Shown: positions 48,144-58,458, numbered from the stretch's first letter. The stretch is 64,000 nucleotides of DNA from Thermomonas sp. (GCF_023953935.1 NZ_JAMLIW010000003.1:1-64000), one strand, 5' to 3'. Notes: generated from the sequence alone by a model not told the origin. Program-made: numbers and translations.

Positions 48144-48255
48144 GGGATTGGTGATTCGTGATTCGTCATTCGCAAAGGCAACAGCGGCGATGCGTTTCGC
48201 CATGCCACTGGAATTGCGCGCTCTTTCCAATCACCAATCACCAATCACCAATCCC
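48144..48255. repeat. Heptamer-armed hairpin element between ddlB and ftsQ
   Basis: The left arm is GGGATTGGTGATTCG and more units (including one ATTCGTC), then GCAAAGGCAACAGC, a core of about 45 bp, then GCGCTCTTTCC and a right arm of CAATCAC units ending ATCCC. It is the clearest complete copy. It fills most of the ddlB-ftsQ gap, 20 bp before ftsQ. Confidence 0.85.
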
Positions 48256-48275
48256 GCTGCCCGGAGGGCAGCCCC

Positions 48276-49067
48276 ATGACCGCCCTCGCGCGCCTGCTGG
48301 CCTGGCTGCTGGCGCTGGCGCTGGTCGCGCTGCCGGTGGCGGGCGTGGTCCGAGGCTGGTGGGGCGGCGGCTACTGGCCGCTGCGCACCCTGCGGGTGCA
48401 GGGGCCGCTGCAGCGGGTGGATCGGGCGCAGTTGCAGGCGGCAGTGCGGCCGCTGGCGCAGCGCGGATTCTTTGCGGTCGATCTGGCTGCGATCCAGGCG
48501 GCGGTGGGCAAGTTGCCGTGGGTCGAACACGCGGAAGTGCGCAAGCAGTGGCCGGACGTGCTCGAAGTGCGGATCCGCGAGTACCGGCCGGTGGCACGCT
48601 GGGGGCAGTCGCGAGTGCTGTCCGAGCGCGGTCACCTGTTCCCGGCCGGCGCGCTGCGCCTGCCGCCGGATCTGCCGCTGCTGGACGGGCCGGAAGCACG
48701 GGTGCCGGAGGTGGTTGCGCTCTACAACGCCGCGCGCGCGCAGTTGGCCCATGCCGGCGGCGTGCGCGCCGTCACGATCGATCGCCGCGGCAGCTGGTCG
48801 ATCACCCTGCGCGACGGCACCGCCCTCGTGCTGGGGCGCAGCGACCCGGCGGCGCGGCTGGTGCGGTTCGCAACGCTGCTGCCGCAGTTGCAGGCACAGG
48901 ACCCGCGCCGGCGGCTGGCCCGCGCCGACCTGCGCTACACCAACGGCTTTGCCCTGACCTGGGTGAAGGCAGAACCCGCGGCCTTGCCCGCGCCCGTGAA
49001 CGCTCCTGGCAGCCGCAATGCTGCCACCAGCACGAACCCGAACCCGAACCCCGGCTCCAGGACATGA
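48276..49067 (+). CDS. ftsQ: Cell division protein FtsQ
   Basis: Bitopic divisome protein that binds FtsB/FtsL. The 263-residue protein has one N-terminal membrane helix (about residues 7-27), a POTRA domain (YWPLRTLRVQGPLQRVDRA, about residues 32-100) and a C-terminal beta domain. The C-terminal tail is Asn/Pro-rich (NPNPNPGS). ATG 48276 follows GGAGGGC. Overlaps ftsA by 4 bp. Confidence 0.92.
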   Translation: MTALARLLAWLLALALVALPVAGVVRGWWGGGYWPLRTLRVQGPLQRVDRAQLQAAVRPLAQRGFFAVDLAAIQAAVGKLPWVEHAEVRKQWPDVLEVRIREYRPVARWGQSRVLSERGHLFPAGALRLPPDLPLLDGPEARVPEVVALYNAARAQLAHAGGVRAVTIDRRGSWSITLRDGTALVLGRSDPAARLVRFATLLPQLQAQDPRRRLARADLRYTNGFALTWVKAEPAALPAPVNAPGSRNAATSTNPNPNPGSRT

Positions 49068-50299
49068 ATTCCAAAGGCGGCAAATCCCTCATCGTCGGCC
49101 TCGACATCGGCACCTCCAAGGTGACCGCGCTGGTTGGCGAATACGCACCCGGTGAACCGATCGAAGTGATCGGCATCGGCACCCATGAATCGCGCGGCAT
49201 GCGTCGTGGCGTCGTGGTCGACATCGATTCCACCGTGCAATCGATCCAGCGCGCGGTCGAGGAAGCCGAGCTGATGGCCGGCTGCGAGGTGCGCAGCGTC
49301 TACGCCTCGATCTCCGGCAACCACGTGCAGTGCCAGAATTCCAACGGCGTGGTGCCGATCCGCGACGGCGAGGTGAGCTACGACGACCTCAACCGCGTGC
49401 TGGAGGCGGCCAAGGCGGTGGCGATCCCGGCCGATCAGAAGATCCTGCACGCGATTCCGCGTGAGTACGTGCTGGACAATTCCCAGGAAGACATCAAGAA
49501 CCCGGTCGGCATGACCGGCGTGCGGCTGGAAGTCCACGCCCACATCATCACCTGCGCGCAGTCAGCGGCGCAGAACATCAGCAAGTGCGTGCAGCGCTGC
49601 GACCTGCAGGTGGATGAGTTGATCGTCTCTTCGCTGGCGTCCAGCACCGCCGTGCTCACCGACGACGAGCGCGAGCTGGGCGTGGTGCTGGTCGACATGG
49701 GCGCGGGCACGACCGACATCGCCGTGTTCGTGCAGGGCGCGATTTGCCACACCGCCAACCTGCCGGTGGCCGGCGACAAGGTGACCGAGGACATCGCGCA
49801 CATGCTGCGCACGCCGACCCCGCATGCGGAAGACATCAAGGTGAAGTACGCCTGCGCGCTGGCGCAGCTGGCGCGCGCCGAGGAGAGCATCCAGGTGGAA
49901 AGCGTGGGCGATCGCCCGCCGCGGCGGTTGCCGCGTCACGCGTTGGCGCAGGCGGTGCAGGCCCGCTACGAGGAAATCTTCGAACTGGTCCAGGCCGAGC
50001 TGCGGCGCTCCGGCTTCGAGCAGCGGGTGCGCGCCGGCATGGTGCTGACCGGCGGCGCCGCGAAGATGGAAGGCGTGGTCGAGCTTGCCGAGGAAATGCT
50101 GCAGATGCCGGTGCGGATCGGCGTGCCCCAGCACGTCACCGGGCTGGGCGAAGTGGTGGGCAATCCGGTCCACGCCACCGGCGTGGGCCTGCTGCTGATG
50201 GGCAGCCGGATCGAGGCACCGAGGCGGCCGAAGCTGACGGCAGGCAAGCCGGGCGGACGCCTGGACAAGGTTTTCAAGTGGTTCCGCGGCGAGTTTTGA
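49064..50299 (+). CDS. ftsA: Cell division protein FtsA
   Basis: Actin-like membrane tether of FtsZ. The 411-residue protein has the phosphate loop GLDIGTSKVTALVGE, VLVDMGAGTTDIAVF and MVLTGGAAKMEGV, and a C-terminal amphipathic helix (KVFKWFRGEF) for membrane binding. ATG 49064 in an ATGA overlap with ftsQ. Confidence 0.97.
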   Translation: MNSKGGKSLIVGLDIGTSKVTALVGEYAPGEPIEVIGIGTHESRGMRRGVVVDIDSTVQSIQRAVEEAELMAGCEVRSVYASISGNHVQCQNSNGVVPIRDGEVSYDDLNRVLEAAKAVAIPADQKILHAIPREYVLDNSQEDIKNPVGMTGVRLEVHAHIITCAQSAAQNISKCVQRCDLQVDELIVSSLASSTAVLTDDERELGVVLVDMGAGTTDIAVFVQGAICHTANLPVAGDKVTEDIAHMLRTPTPHAEDIKVKYACALAQLARAEESIQVESVGDRPPRRLPRHALAQAVQARYEEIFELVQAELRRSGFEQRVRAGMVLTGGAAKMEGVVELAEEMLQMPVRIGVPQHVTGLGEVVGNPVHATGVGLLLMGSRIEAPRRPKLTAGKPGGRLDKVFKWFRGEF

Positions 50300-50333
50300 G
50301 GGCAGGCAGACGGCAGGCAGATCGCGCAACAAA

Positions 50334-50358
50334 CAATCACCAATCACCAATCACCAAC
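50334..50358 (+). repeat. Half hairpin element (right arm) between ftsA and ftsZ
   Basis: About three and a half CAATCAC heptamers immediately upstream of the ftsZ Shine-Dalgarno (AAAGGA). Just before it, 50301-50322 holds two copies of an 11-bp unit beginning GGCAGGCAGA. Confidence 0.8.
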
Positions 50359-50374
50359 AAGAAAGGACACGGAC

Positions 50375-51631
50375 ATGGCACATTTCGAACTGATCCAGCA
50401 GGCGGTACCCAATGCGGTGATCAAGGTCATCGGCGTCGGTGGCGGCGGCGGCAACGCCGTGGCGCACATGGTCAACAACGGGGTCGAAGGCGTGGAGTTC
50501 ATCACCGCCAACACCGACTCGCAGGCGATCAAGAACTGCAGCACCAAGCTGCACCTCGGCGCCAACGTCACCAAGGGCCTCGGCGCCGGCGCCAATCCGG
50601 AAGTGGGCCGACAGGCGGCGCTGGAAGACCGCGAGGCGATCATGGACATGCTGCAAGGCGCCGACATGGTGTTCGTCACCGCCGGCATGGGTGGTGGCAC
50701 CGGCACCGGCGCGGCGCCGGTGGTGGCGCAGCTGGCCAAGGAAATGGGCATCCTGACCGTGGCCGTCGTCACCAAGCCGTTCCCGTTCGAGGGTCGCCGA
50801 CGCATGCAGGTGGCGCTCAAGGGGATCGAGGAATTGGGCCAGCATTGCGATTCGCTGATCACCATCCCGAACGAAAAGCTCATCACCGTGCTTGGCCGCA
50901 ACGCCACCATGATCCAGGCCTTCCGCGCCGCCAATGACGTGTTGCAGGGCGCGGTGCAGGGGATTGCCGACCTGATCGTGCGTCCCGGCCTGATCAACGT
51001 CGACTTCGCCGACGTGCGCACGGTGATGTCGGAGATGGGCCTGGCGATGATGGGCAGCGGCAGCGCCCGCGGCGATGACCGCGCCCAGGCGGCGGCCGAA
51101 GCGGCGATCCAGAATCCGCTGCTGGACGACGTCAACCTGACCGGCGCCAATGGCATCCTGGTCAACATCACCGCCGGCCAGGACTTCACCATGGCCGAGT
51201 TCGACGAGATCGGCCGCACCATCGAGCAGTTCGCCTCCGAGGACGCCACCGTCATCATCGGCACCTCGCTGGACCACGAGCTGCAGGACGAGGTGCGGGT
51301 GACGGTGGTGGCCACCGGCCTGAGCCGCGCCACCGCCGGCCTGCGCCAGCCGCTGGCCGACGCCCGGCGTTCGGAGGTCCGCTTCGAACCCGTCAGCGAA
51401 GCGCCGCGCCGGCCGCAGGTGCAGCTGATCAATGCCCACGCGCGCCGCGATGGCACCACCGGGCTGGCGATCGATGCGGTCACCGATCCGTTCGAACCGG
51501 CGGCGGCGACCTCGTTTGCCAGTGCGCTGCGGCGCGGCGGCGCAGGCGCCGCTTCGGCCCCGGTCAGCGCGGAACTGCCCAAGGACGATTATCTGGACAT
51601 TCCCGCGTTCCTGCGCCGGCAGGCGGATTGA
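50375..51631 (+). CDS. ftsZ: Cell division protein FtsZ
   Basis: Tubulin-like GTPase that forms the Z ring. The 418-residue protein has the tubulin signature [17 protein letters not shown] and the T7 synergy loop ([11 protein letters not shown]). A variable linker (about residues 320-400) is followed by the conserved tail [12 protein letters not shown] that binds FtsA and ZipA. Last gene of the dcw cluster; a hairpin follows. Confidence 0.98.
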   Translation: MAHFELIQQAVPNAVIKVIGVGGGGGNAVAHMVNNGVEGVEFITANTDSQAIKNCSTKLHLGANVTKGLGAGANPEVGRQAALEDREAIMDMLQGADMVFVTAGMGGGTGTGAAPVVAQLAKEMGILTVAVVTKPFPFEGRRRMQVALKGIEELGQHCDSLITIPNEKLITVLGRNATMIQAFRAANDVLQGAVQGIADLIVRPGLINVDFADVRTVMSEMGLAMMGSGSARGDDRAQAAAEAAIQNPLLDDVNLTGANGILVNITAGQDFTMAEFDEIGRTIEQFASEDATVIIGTSLDHELQDEVRVTVVATGLSRATAGLRQPLADARRSEVRFEPVSEAPRRPQVQLINAHARRDGTTGLAIDAVTDPFEPAAATSFASALRRGGAGAASAPVSAELPKDDYLDIPAFLRRQAD

Positions 51632-51760
51632 GCAAGACGCGTCGGCCGGGAGCGGCCGGCGCAGGCGAGGGTCCGCGGCTGCTGCGGATCGGCGCCTGAA
51701 GGTGCCGCAGGGAAGCGGTGTCCGGTCCCACGCTGTGGTCGGTCAGGCCGCAGCGTCATT

Positions 51761-51786
51761 CGGCCGGTCGGTACGCCGACCGGCCG
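51761..51786 (+). terminator. Hairpin terminator after ftsZ
   Basis: A perfect 11-bp stem, CGGCCGGTCGG, with loop TACG and its complement CCGACCGGCCG, followed by CTTTCATT. The GC-rich stem with a short T-rich tail fits an intrinsic terminator between ftsZ and lpxC, although the U tract is short. Confidence 0.65.
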
Positions 51787-51864
51787 CTTTCATTGGGCGG
51801 GTGCAACGCCGTTTCCATATGCGCTTCGGGCTGGGTTCAGCCACCTGCGTGCTAGGCTTTCCGG

Positions 51865-52776
51865 ATGCTCCGTCAGCGCACCCTCAAAAACATCGTCCGC
51901 GCCACCGGCGTGGGCCTGCACGGCGGCGAAAAGGTCTTCCTGACCCTGCGTCCGGCCCCGATCGACGCCGGCATCACCTTCCGCCGCACCGACCTCGATC
52001 CGGTCGTGGAGCTGCCGGCCAGCGCGGTGCTGGTGAATGAAACCACGCTGTGCACCGGGCTGGGCCGCGATGGCGTCAGGGTGCAGACGGTCGAGCACCT
52101 GATGTCGGCGCTGGCGGGCCTGGGCATCGACAATGCCAGCATTGACCTGACCGCGCCGGAAGTGCCGATCATGGACGGCTCGGCCGGGCCGTTCGTGTTC
52201 CTGCTGCAGACGGCGGGCGTCGTCGAGCAGAACGCGCCCAAGCGCTTCATCCGCATCCGCAAGCCGGTGGAAGTGCGCCAAGGCGACAAGCTGGCGCGGT
52301 TCGAACCGTACGACGGGTTCCGGCTCGGGTTCACGGTCAAGTTCGACCATCCGGCGATCCCGGACGCGCTGTCGCGGGTCGAGCTGGAGTTCTCGACCGA
52401 GAATTACATCCGCGAGATCAGCCGCGCCCGCACCTTCGGCTTCATGCGCGACCTGGAATCCATGCGCGAGCACAACCTCGGCCTCGGCGGCTCGATGGAC
52501 AATGCCATCGTGCTCGACGAGTTCAGGGTCCTGAACGAGGACGGCCTGCGCTACGCCGACGAATTCGTGCGCCACAAGGCGCTGGATGCGATCGGCGACC
52601 TGTATCTGGCCGGGCACGCGATCCTGGGGGCCTACGAGGGCTACAAGTCCGGGCACGCCCTGAACAACGCGCTGGTGCGTGCGCTGCAGGCCGACGCGCA
52701 GGCCTGGGAGATCGTCAGCGCCGAGGCCGCGGAAACGCTGCCACTGCCGTCCTACGGGGCCGCCCAGCCGGCCTGA
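51865..52776 (+). CDS. lpxC: UDP-3-O-acyl-N-acetylglucosamine deacetylase
   Basis: Zinc enzyme for the first committed step of lipid A synthesis. The 303-residue protein has [35 protein letters not shown] (first zinc His), [11 protein letters not shown] and [17 protein letters not shown] (remaining His/Asp). No Shine-Dalgarno precedes ATG 51865; a TAGGCT at 51853-51858 would start a transcript at or next to the ATG, so it may be leaderless. Confidence 0.96.
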   Translation: MLRQRTLKNIVRATGVGLHGGEKVFLTLRPAPIDAGITFRRTDLDPVVELPASAVLVNETTLCTGLGRDGVRVQTVEHLMSALAGLGIDNASIDLTAPEVPIMDGSAGPFVFLLQTAGVVEQNAPKRFIRIRKPVEVRQGDKLARFEPYDGFRLGFTVKFDHPAIPDALSRVELEFSTENYIREISRARTFGFMRDLESMREHNLGLGGSMDNAIVLDEFRVLNEDGLRYADEFVRHKALDAIGDLYLAGHAILGAYEGYKSGHALNNALVRALQADAQAWEIVSAEAAETLPLPSYGAAQPA

Positions 52777-52888
52777 GGCACTGTGACCGCGCTCACGCAT
52801 CGCGCGACGGGCCGGCATTGCCGGGTCTGCGGGGCGGTTTCCTGAACGGATATTTCGGGTTTCTTAACAAATTCCGGCAGTTGCGCGG

Positions 52889-53407
52889 TTAGGATGCGCC
52901 GTGGCCGGTTTCGGGGACCGCTTGCGTTCCCCGCCCTTTCCGGCCCGGCAACCGTCCTTCCGCGGGCTTTTCCGCGGGGTTCGGTCGCAGCAGATCCAGT
53001 GCAGTCGCCAGCCCGGTGCGGGCGGCTGCCGAGATCGGGGCACGACCCCCCGCGCCTGGCGACATCGGGCGCAGCGGGCCGGCGGTCGTCCTGACGCCAA
53101 GGTCGTTCACCTCGAGCCCGACGGAGCGGGCGACGTCGATCAATGCGGGTGCGGCAAGCCGAAGTTTGGCGTGCCACACCGGAGCGTCGACGACGTACAC
53201 CAGCTTGTCCTTGCGAACATTGGCAAGGCGGGCATGCGCCGCCAGTCCCTGGGGCAGGTGGGGTCGCAACAACTGGTCCACCGCGTCGAGCCATTGGGCG
53301 CGACGCAGGAGGTCACCGGCCGAGCCGGCGAGCAGCGCTTCCAGCGCCGCGCGCGGGCCAAGGGTCGGGGCGCCGCCCCGCGGGGGCGTGGATCGCGAAC
53401 CAGGCAT
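52889..53407 (-). CDS. DUF721 / DciA-like protein
   Basis: A 172-residue protein with a DUF721-type core (about residues 15-105): ALLAGSAGDLLRRAQWLDAVDQLLRPHLP, then ANVRKDKLVYVVDAPVWHAKLRLAAPAL. The rest is a basic, low-complexity tail. DUF721 proteins include DciA, the loader or operator of the replicative helicase in bacteria without DnaC/DnaI. The gene lies between lpxC and secA, in reverse orientation, and its start is only 5 bp from that of the next gene. Confidence 0.8.
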   Translation of the reverse strand: MPGSRSTPPRGGAPTLGPRAALEALLAGSAGDLLRRAQWLDAVDQLLRPHLPQGLAAHARLANVRKDKLVYVVDAPVWHAKLRLAAPALIDVARSVGLEVNDLGVRTTAGPLRPMSPGAGGRAPISAAARTGLATALDLLRPNPAEKPAEGRLPGRKGRGTQAVPETGHGAS

Positions 53408-53412
53408 GGCAG

Positions 53413-54366
53413 ATGACCGAATCGAACAAGCTCCAGGACAACCTGCACGATACCCGCAACCGCGCCCAACTGTCGTTGGAGCGCTTCCGGCATTGGGCCA
53501 CCGCGCGGCCGCTGGCGGCGCTGGCGCTGCTGCTGGGGGCCGGCATGCTGTGCGGCGCCGGATTGCGCAGTGCGGTGGGCCTGGCCCAGGTCGAGGCCCT
53601 GCAGGCGACCAATTCCGAGAAACAGGCCGAGCTGGACCGCGCCAAGCGTGATGCCCAGCGTGAAGTCAATGCGCTGGCGGCGCGACTGGCCGAGCTGCAG
53701 GCGCAGGCCAACCGCCTGAACGCGCTGGGCAGCCGCCTGACCCAGACCGGCCAGCTTGAGGATGGAGAATTCGACTTCCAGCGGCCGGTCGGCCAAGGCG
53801 GTCGCGGCCGCAGCAGCGACATGCCGGTGGGGGAATTGAAACTGCGGCTGTCGGCGCTGGAAGCCGACTATCGCCAGGCCGATACCCAGCTGTCGGTGAT
53901 CGAATCCTTGTTGTTCAACCGCCAGCTCGACCTGCGCGCCACGCCCTCGCGCTTTCCGATCGCTGGCAGCTTCATCACCTCGGGCTTTGGTCGGCGCGCC
54001 GATCCGTTCGGCGGCGGCGGCGAGTTCCACCGGGGGATCGACTTCGAAGCCAACGCCGGCGATCCGGTGCTGGCGGTGGCCGATGGCGTGGTCAGCTTCG
54101 CCGGCGTCCGCAACGGCTATGGCAATACCATCGAGATCGACCACGGCAATGGCTATGTCACCCGCTATGCGCACAATTCGCGGTTGACCCACCAGGTCGG
54201 TGACCTGGTCCGCACCGGGCAGGAAATCGCCCGCGCCGGTTCCACCGGCCGTTCCACCGGCACCCACGTCCACCTCGAAGTCTGGCAGGACGGCGTGGTG
54301 GTCGATCCGCGCCGCTTCCTTGGCCACAACGACGCCTTGGCCCGCCACGGGCCGACGCACGGCTGA
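53413..54366 (+). CDS. M23 family metallopeptidase
   Basis: Envelope LytM-type protein. 317 residues: a cytoplasmic start, one membrane helix (about residues 35-60), a coiled coil (about residues 70-165) and a C-terminal M23 domain with zinc ligands in FHRGIDFEA (His and Asp) and GTHVHLEVW (His-x-His). It may cleave peptidoglycan stem peptides or regulate amidases. ATG 53413 gives a sensible cytoplasmic tail. Located upstream of secA as in related genomes. Confidence 0.9.
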   Translation: MTESNKLQDNLHDTRNRAQLSLERFRHWATARPLAALALLLGAGMLCGAGLRSAVGLAQVEALQATNSEKQAELDRAKRDAQREVNALAARLAELQAQANRLNALGSRLTQTGQLEDGEFDFQRPVGQGGRGRSSDMPVGELKLRLSALEADYRQADTQLSVIESLLFNRQLDLRATPSRFPIAGSFITSGFGRRADPFGGGGEFHRGIDFEANAGDPVLAVADGVVSFAGVRNGYGNTIEIDHGNGYVTRYAHNSRLTHQVGDLVRTGQEIARAGSTGRSTGTHVHLEVWQDGVVVDPRRFLGHNDALARHGPTHG

Positions 54367-54514
54367 CCCGACGGGCGCTCCGCCGGCACGGCGGACCGCG
54401 TCCCGTTAAACTGTCTGGCTTCGCTCGGGACGTGTGCCCGCAGCGGGGCCTGACGTTGTCGCCGCTTCCGATGTCGCGCCGCCAGCGCGCATCCCGCCAA
54501 GGACTGCACTTCCC

Positions 54515-57220
54515 ATGTTCAACAGTTTGCTCACCAGCGTTTTCGGCAGCCGCAACGAGCGCCTGCTCAAGCAATACGGCACCATCGTCAAGAAGATCAA
54601 CGCGCTCGAACCGAAGATGCAGGCGCTTTCGGACGCCGAGCTCAAGGCCAAGACCGACGAATTCCGCACCCGCATTGCTGAAGGCCAGACCTTGAACCGG
54701 CTGCTGCCGGAAGCGTTCGCGGTCTGCCGCGAAGCCTCGGTGCGGGTGTTCGGGATGCGCCATTTCGACGTCCAGCTGATCGGCGGCATGGTGCTGCACG
54801 CCGGCAAGATCGCGGAAATGCGCACCGGCGAGGGCAAGACCCTGACCGCCACCCTGGCGGTGTACCTGAACGCGCTGGAAGGCAAGGGCGTGCACGTCGT
54901 CACCGTCAATGACTACCTCGCCCGCCGCGACTCGGCGCAGATGGGCAAGCTCTACAACTGGCTGGGCCTGTCGGTGGGCGTGATCTATCCCGGCATGAAC
55001 CATGCCGACAAGGGCCCGGCCTACGCCTGCGACATCACCTACGGCACCAACAACGAATTCGGCTTCGACTACCTGCGCGACAACATGGCGCTGGCGAAGG
55101 AAGACCGTTTCCAGCGCGGGCTGAATTTCGGCATCGTCGACGAAGTCGATTCGATCCTGATCGACGAGGCGCGCACCCCGCTGATCATTTCCGGCCCGGC
55201 CGACGAATCGCCGGAGCTGTACATCAAGGTCAACCAGATCGTCCCGTCGCTGGTCCGGCAGAAGGAAGAAGAGGGCGAGGGCGACTACTGGGTCGACGAG
55301 AAGCAGAAGCAGATCCACCTGTCCGAGGACGGCCAGGAGAATGCCGAGCAGAAGCTGCGCGAGATCGGCGTGCTCGGCCCCGAGGAGAGCCTGTACGCGG
55401 CGCAGAACATCCACATCGTCCACCACCTGAACGCGGCGGTGCGCGCCCACGCGCTGTTCCAGCGCGACGTCGATTACATCGTCAAGGATGGTGAAGTGAT
55501 CATCGTCGACGAGTTCACCGGCCGCACCCTGCCGGGCCGGCGCTGGTCCGACGGCCTGCACCAGGCGGTTGAAGCCAAGGAAGGCGTGCCGGTCCAGCGC
55601 GAGAACCAGACCCTGGCCTCGATCACCTTCCAGAACCTGTTCCGCATGTACGCCAAGCTGTCGGGCATGACCGGCACCGCCGACACCGAGGCGTTCGAGT
55701 TCGACAACATCTACGGGCTCGAAGTGGTGGTCATCCCCACCAACCTGCCGATGATCCGTGTCGACAACTCCGACCAGGTCTTCCTCAATCGCCCGGGCAA
55801 GTACCGCGCCGTGATCCGCGACATCGAAGACTGCGTGCAGCGCGGCCAGCCGGTGCTGGTGGGCACGACCTCGATCGAAGTGTCGGAGCTGCTCAGCAGC
55901 GCGCTGGATTCGGCGAAGATTCCGCACGAAGTGCTGAACGCCAAGCACCACGAGCGCGAGGCGCAGATCGTCGCCAACGCCGGCGTGCCCGGATCGGTGA
56001 CGATTGCCACCAACATGGCCGGCCGCGGCACCGACATCGTGCTGGGCGGTTCGCTGGAAGTGGCGCTGGCCGCGCTGGGCGACGACGCCAGCGCGCTGGA
56101 CCGCGACCGCGTCAAGAGCGAATGGCAGCAGCGCCACGACGCCGCCATCGCCGCCGGCGGCCTGCACATCATCGGCACCGAGCGGCATGAGAGTCGGCGC
56201 ATCGACAACCAGCTGCGCGGCCGCTCCGGCCGTCAGGGCGACCCGGGTTCCAGCCGCTTCTACCTGTCGCTGGAAGACAACCTGATGCGCATCTTCGCCG
56301 CCGACTGGGTGCAGAAGGTGATGGCGAAGATGGGCCTGAAGGAAGACGACGTCATCGAGTCGCCGCTGGTGACGCGCCAGATCGCCAACGCCCAGCGCAA
56401 GGTCGAGGCCCACAACTTCGACATCCGCAAGCAGCTGCTCGAGTACGACGACGTCAACAACGATCAGCGCAAGGTGGTCTACGGCCAGCGCCGGGAGCTG
56501 CTGGAAGCCGAGAGCATCCAGGAGAACATCGACGGCATCCGCGAGGACGTGGTCGCCGCGATGGTCGAGAAATTCGTGCCGCAGGATTCGATCGACGAGC
56601 AGTGGGACCTGCCGGGGCTGGAAGCCGAATTGCTGGGCCAGCTGGGCGTGCAGCTGGACCTGGTCGGCCTGCACCAGCGGGAAACCGAACTGGACGCCAC
56701 CGGGATCCTCAAGCACGTGGAGGAGGCGGTGGCGGCGCTGTTCGCCGACAAGGAAGCGCAGATCGGCAGCGACACCATGCGCATGCTGGAGAAGCACGTG
56801 ATGCTCAACGTGCTCGACCAGAGCTGGAAGGAACACCTGGCGCGGATGGACTACCTGCGCCAGGGCATCGGCCTGCGCGGCTACGCGCAAAAGCAGCCCA
56901 AGCAGGAATACAAGCGCGAGGCGTTCGAGCTGTTCACCGAGCTGCTGGAGAAGGTCAAGCTCGAAGTGGTCTCGCTGCTGGCGCGGGTCCGTATCCGCAA
57001 CGAACAGGAAGTGGCCGAGGCCGAGGCGCAGGAGCGCGCGCGCGCCGAGGCGATTGCCCGACAGTCCTCGTTCCAGCACCCCGAGACCGGCAGCCTGGGC
57101 GCCGACGACGAGGCGGCAGACGTCGAGCGTGCGCTGGCGCAGGCCAATGTCGGTCGCAACGACCCCTGTCCCTGCGGCAGTGGCAAGAAGTTCAAGTATT
57201 GCCATGGGAAGCTCAGCTGA
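54515..57220 (+). CDS. secA: Preprotein translocase ATPase SecA
   Basis: Motor of Sec-dependent export. The 901-residue protein has Walker [64 protein letters not shown], and a C-terminal SEC-C zinc motif, [14 protein letters not shown], that binds SecB. The ATG at 54515 (MFNSLL) is the family start. No secM-like gene precedes it; the M23 gene does. Confidence 0.98.
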   Translation: MFNSLLTSVFGSRNERLLKQYGTIVKKINALEPKMQALSDAELKAKTDEFRTRIAEGQTLNRLLPEAFAVCREASVRVFGMRHFDVQLIGGMVLHAGKIAEMRTGEGKTLTATLAVYLNALEGKGVHVVTVNDYLARRDSAQMGKLYNWLGLSVGVIYPGMNHADKGPAYACDITYGTNNEFGFDYLRDNMALAKEDRFQRGLNFGIVDEVDSILIDEARTPLIISGPADESPELYIKVNQIVPSLVRQKEEEGEGDYWVDEKQKQIHLSEDGQENAEQKLREIGVLGPEESLYAAQNIHIVHHLNAAVRAHALFQRDVDYIVKDGEVIIVDEFTGRTLPGRRWSDGLHQAVEAKEGVPVQRENQTLASITFQNLFRMYAKLSGMTGTADTEAFEFDNIYGLEVVVIPTNLPMIRVDNSDQVFLNRPGKYRAVIRDIEDCVQRGQPVLVGTTSIEVSELLSSALDSAKIPHEVLNAKHHEREAQIVANAGVPGSVTIATNMAGRGTDIVLGGSLEVALAALGDDASALDRDRVKSEWQQRHDAAIAAGGLHIIGTERHESRRIDNQLRGRSGRQGDPGSSRFYLSLEDNLMRIFAADWVQKVMAKMGLKEDDVIESPLVTRQIANAQRKVEAHNFDIRKQLLEYDDVNNDQRKVVYGQRRELLEAESIQENIDGIREDVVAAMVEKFVPQDSIDEQWDLPGLEAELLGQLGVQLDLVGLHQRETELDATGILKHVEEAVAALFADKEAQIGSDTMRMLEKHVMLNVLDQSWKEHLARMDYLRQGIGLRGYAQKQPKQEYKREAFELFTELLEKVKLEVVSLLARVRIRNEQEVAEAEAQERARAEAIARQSSFQHPETGSLGADDEAADVERALAQANVGRNDPCPCGSGKKFKYCHGKLS

Positions 57221-57340
57221 GGCACGCCTGCCGAAAGTCGGGCGTGTTGCGCGGCTTGGGCGGATCGCCGCGGCGACCGGCGCGGCCGTGGATAGCTTGG
57301 GGCAGTGGTTTCGACCCGCCGCACGGGCCGCATTGAGCGC

Positions 57341-57730
57341 ATGAAACGGATCCACGTCGTTGCCGCCGTACTGCGCGACCCGCGCGGACGCATCCTGCTG
57401 GCGCGCCGCACCGAAGGGCGCGAGCTGGCCGGGCTGTGGGAGTTTCCCGGCGGCAAGGTCGAGCCCGGCGAAGCGCCGGAGGCGGCGCTGGTGCGCGAAT
57501 TGCGCGAGGAACTGGGGATCGAGGCCGCGGTGGGCATCGCGGTGGTTTGCGTCACCCATGAAGACACCGACAAGTGCCTGTTGCTGGACGTGCGCGAGGC
57601 CAGTTTCAGCGGCCGCCCGCGCGGGCTGGAAGGTCAGGCGCTGGCCTGGGTGCCGCTGCACAAGCTGGGCGAGTATCCGATGCCACCGGCAGACCAGCCG
57701 GTGGTGGCGGCGCTGCTGGCGCGTGCTTGA
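57341..57730 (+). CDS. mutT: 8-oxo-dGTP diphosphatase MutT
   Basis: Nudix hydrolase that removes 8-oxo-dGTP. The 129-residue protein has the Nudix box ([20 protein letters not shown], then ELGI, about residues 37-60). The ATG at 57341 ([11 protein letters not shown]) fits the family. Single-domain form, without the ThiE fusion seen in pseudomonads. A heptamer array follows 3 bp after the stop codon. Confidence 0.94.
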   Translation: MKRIHVVAAVLRDPRGRILLARRTEGRELAGLWEFPGGKVEPGEAPEAALVRELREELGIEAAVGIAVVCVTHEDTDKCLLLDVREASFSGRPRGLEGQALAWVPLHKLGEYPMPPADQPVVAALLARA

Positions 57731-57733
57731 TCC

Positions 57734-57782
57734 GGGAGACGGGAGACGGGAGACGGGAGACGGGAAGCGGGAAGCGGGAAGC
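57734..57782 (+). repeat. Heptamer array GGGAGAC x4, GGGAAGC x3
   Basis: Four perfect GGGAGAC units followed by three perfect GGGAAGC units, starting 3 bp after the mutT stop and ending about 55 bp before the coaE stop (convergent). The first unit is the reverse complement of the one upstream of gspG. The switch between variants in the middle of the array suggests stepwise duplication. Confidence 0.92.
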
Positions 57783-57837
57783 CGCTGATTGCAATGACTT
57801 CCGGATTCGGGAATCAGGGCGTGGTTCGAGGCCCGCT

Positions 57838-58458
57838 TCAGCGCCGGACTTCCGAGGCCAGCTTGCGGTACAGGCGATCCAGAGCGGCGATCTGCGGGTC
57901 CAACGCTTCGGGCGGTGCTTCGTTGGACAGCACGTCGTCGGCAATGACCAGCCGCTGCGCGCGAGTGGCCTGCGCGGCGAGCATCGAACGCGCCAGCGCC
58001 GCGTCGATTCCGTCGCGCTGCTGCAAGCGCCGCAGTTGCGTGTCTTCGGCAACGTCGATGACCAGGATGCGTTGCAGCCAGGGATAGGCTTGGCGCCCGC
58101 CGGCTTCGGCCAGCAGGGGGATTGAAGCGATGGCATAGGGCCCCTGCGCCGCCACGCATTCGGCGCGCAGCGCAGCGCGCACGCGCGGATGAATGATGGC
58201 TTCCAGCCGTTGCCGTGCCTGCGGGTCGGCGAACACCCGCTGGCGCATGGCGGCGCGGTCGAGGTGGCCGTCCGCCGTCAGGACGCCGGTTCCGAAGGTT
58301 CGCACCACTTCGGCCAGCCCGGAAGTGTCCGGCGCCACCGCCGCGCGCGCCGCCGCGTCAGCGTCGGCGATGGCCACACCCAGCGCACGAAAGCGTGCTT
58401 CGACGGTGGATTTCCCGGACGCCACGCCGCCGGTGAGGCCGAGGATGAAGGCCGTCAT
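57838..58458 (-). CDS. coaE: Dephospho-CoA kinase
   Basis: Last step of CoA synthesis. The 206-residue protein has P-loop GLTGGVASGKST (residues 7-18), ADADAAAR and VIDVAEDTQLRRLQQRDG. ATG 58458 is preferred; a TTG at 58506 that overlaps the proC stop would add 16 residues. Follows proC on the minus strand. Confidence 0.93.
   Translation of the reverse strand: MTAFILGLTGGVASGKSTVEARFRALGVAIADADAAARAAVAPDTSGLAEVVRTFGTGVLTADGHLDRAAMRQRVFADPQARQRLEAIIHPRVRAALRAECVAAQGPYAIASIPLLAEAGGRQAYPWLQRILVIDVAEDTQLRRLQQRDGIDAALARSMLAAQATRAQRLVIADDVLSNEAPPEALDPQIAALDRLYRKLASEVRR

Noticed and set aside
54158..58159. A 1333-codon open frame antisense to secA and mutT
   Set aside because: It spans the complement of secA, mutT and the heptamer array. 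The long His/Leu/Val-rich run has no family features.
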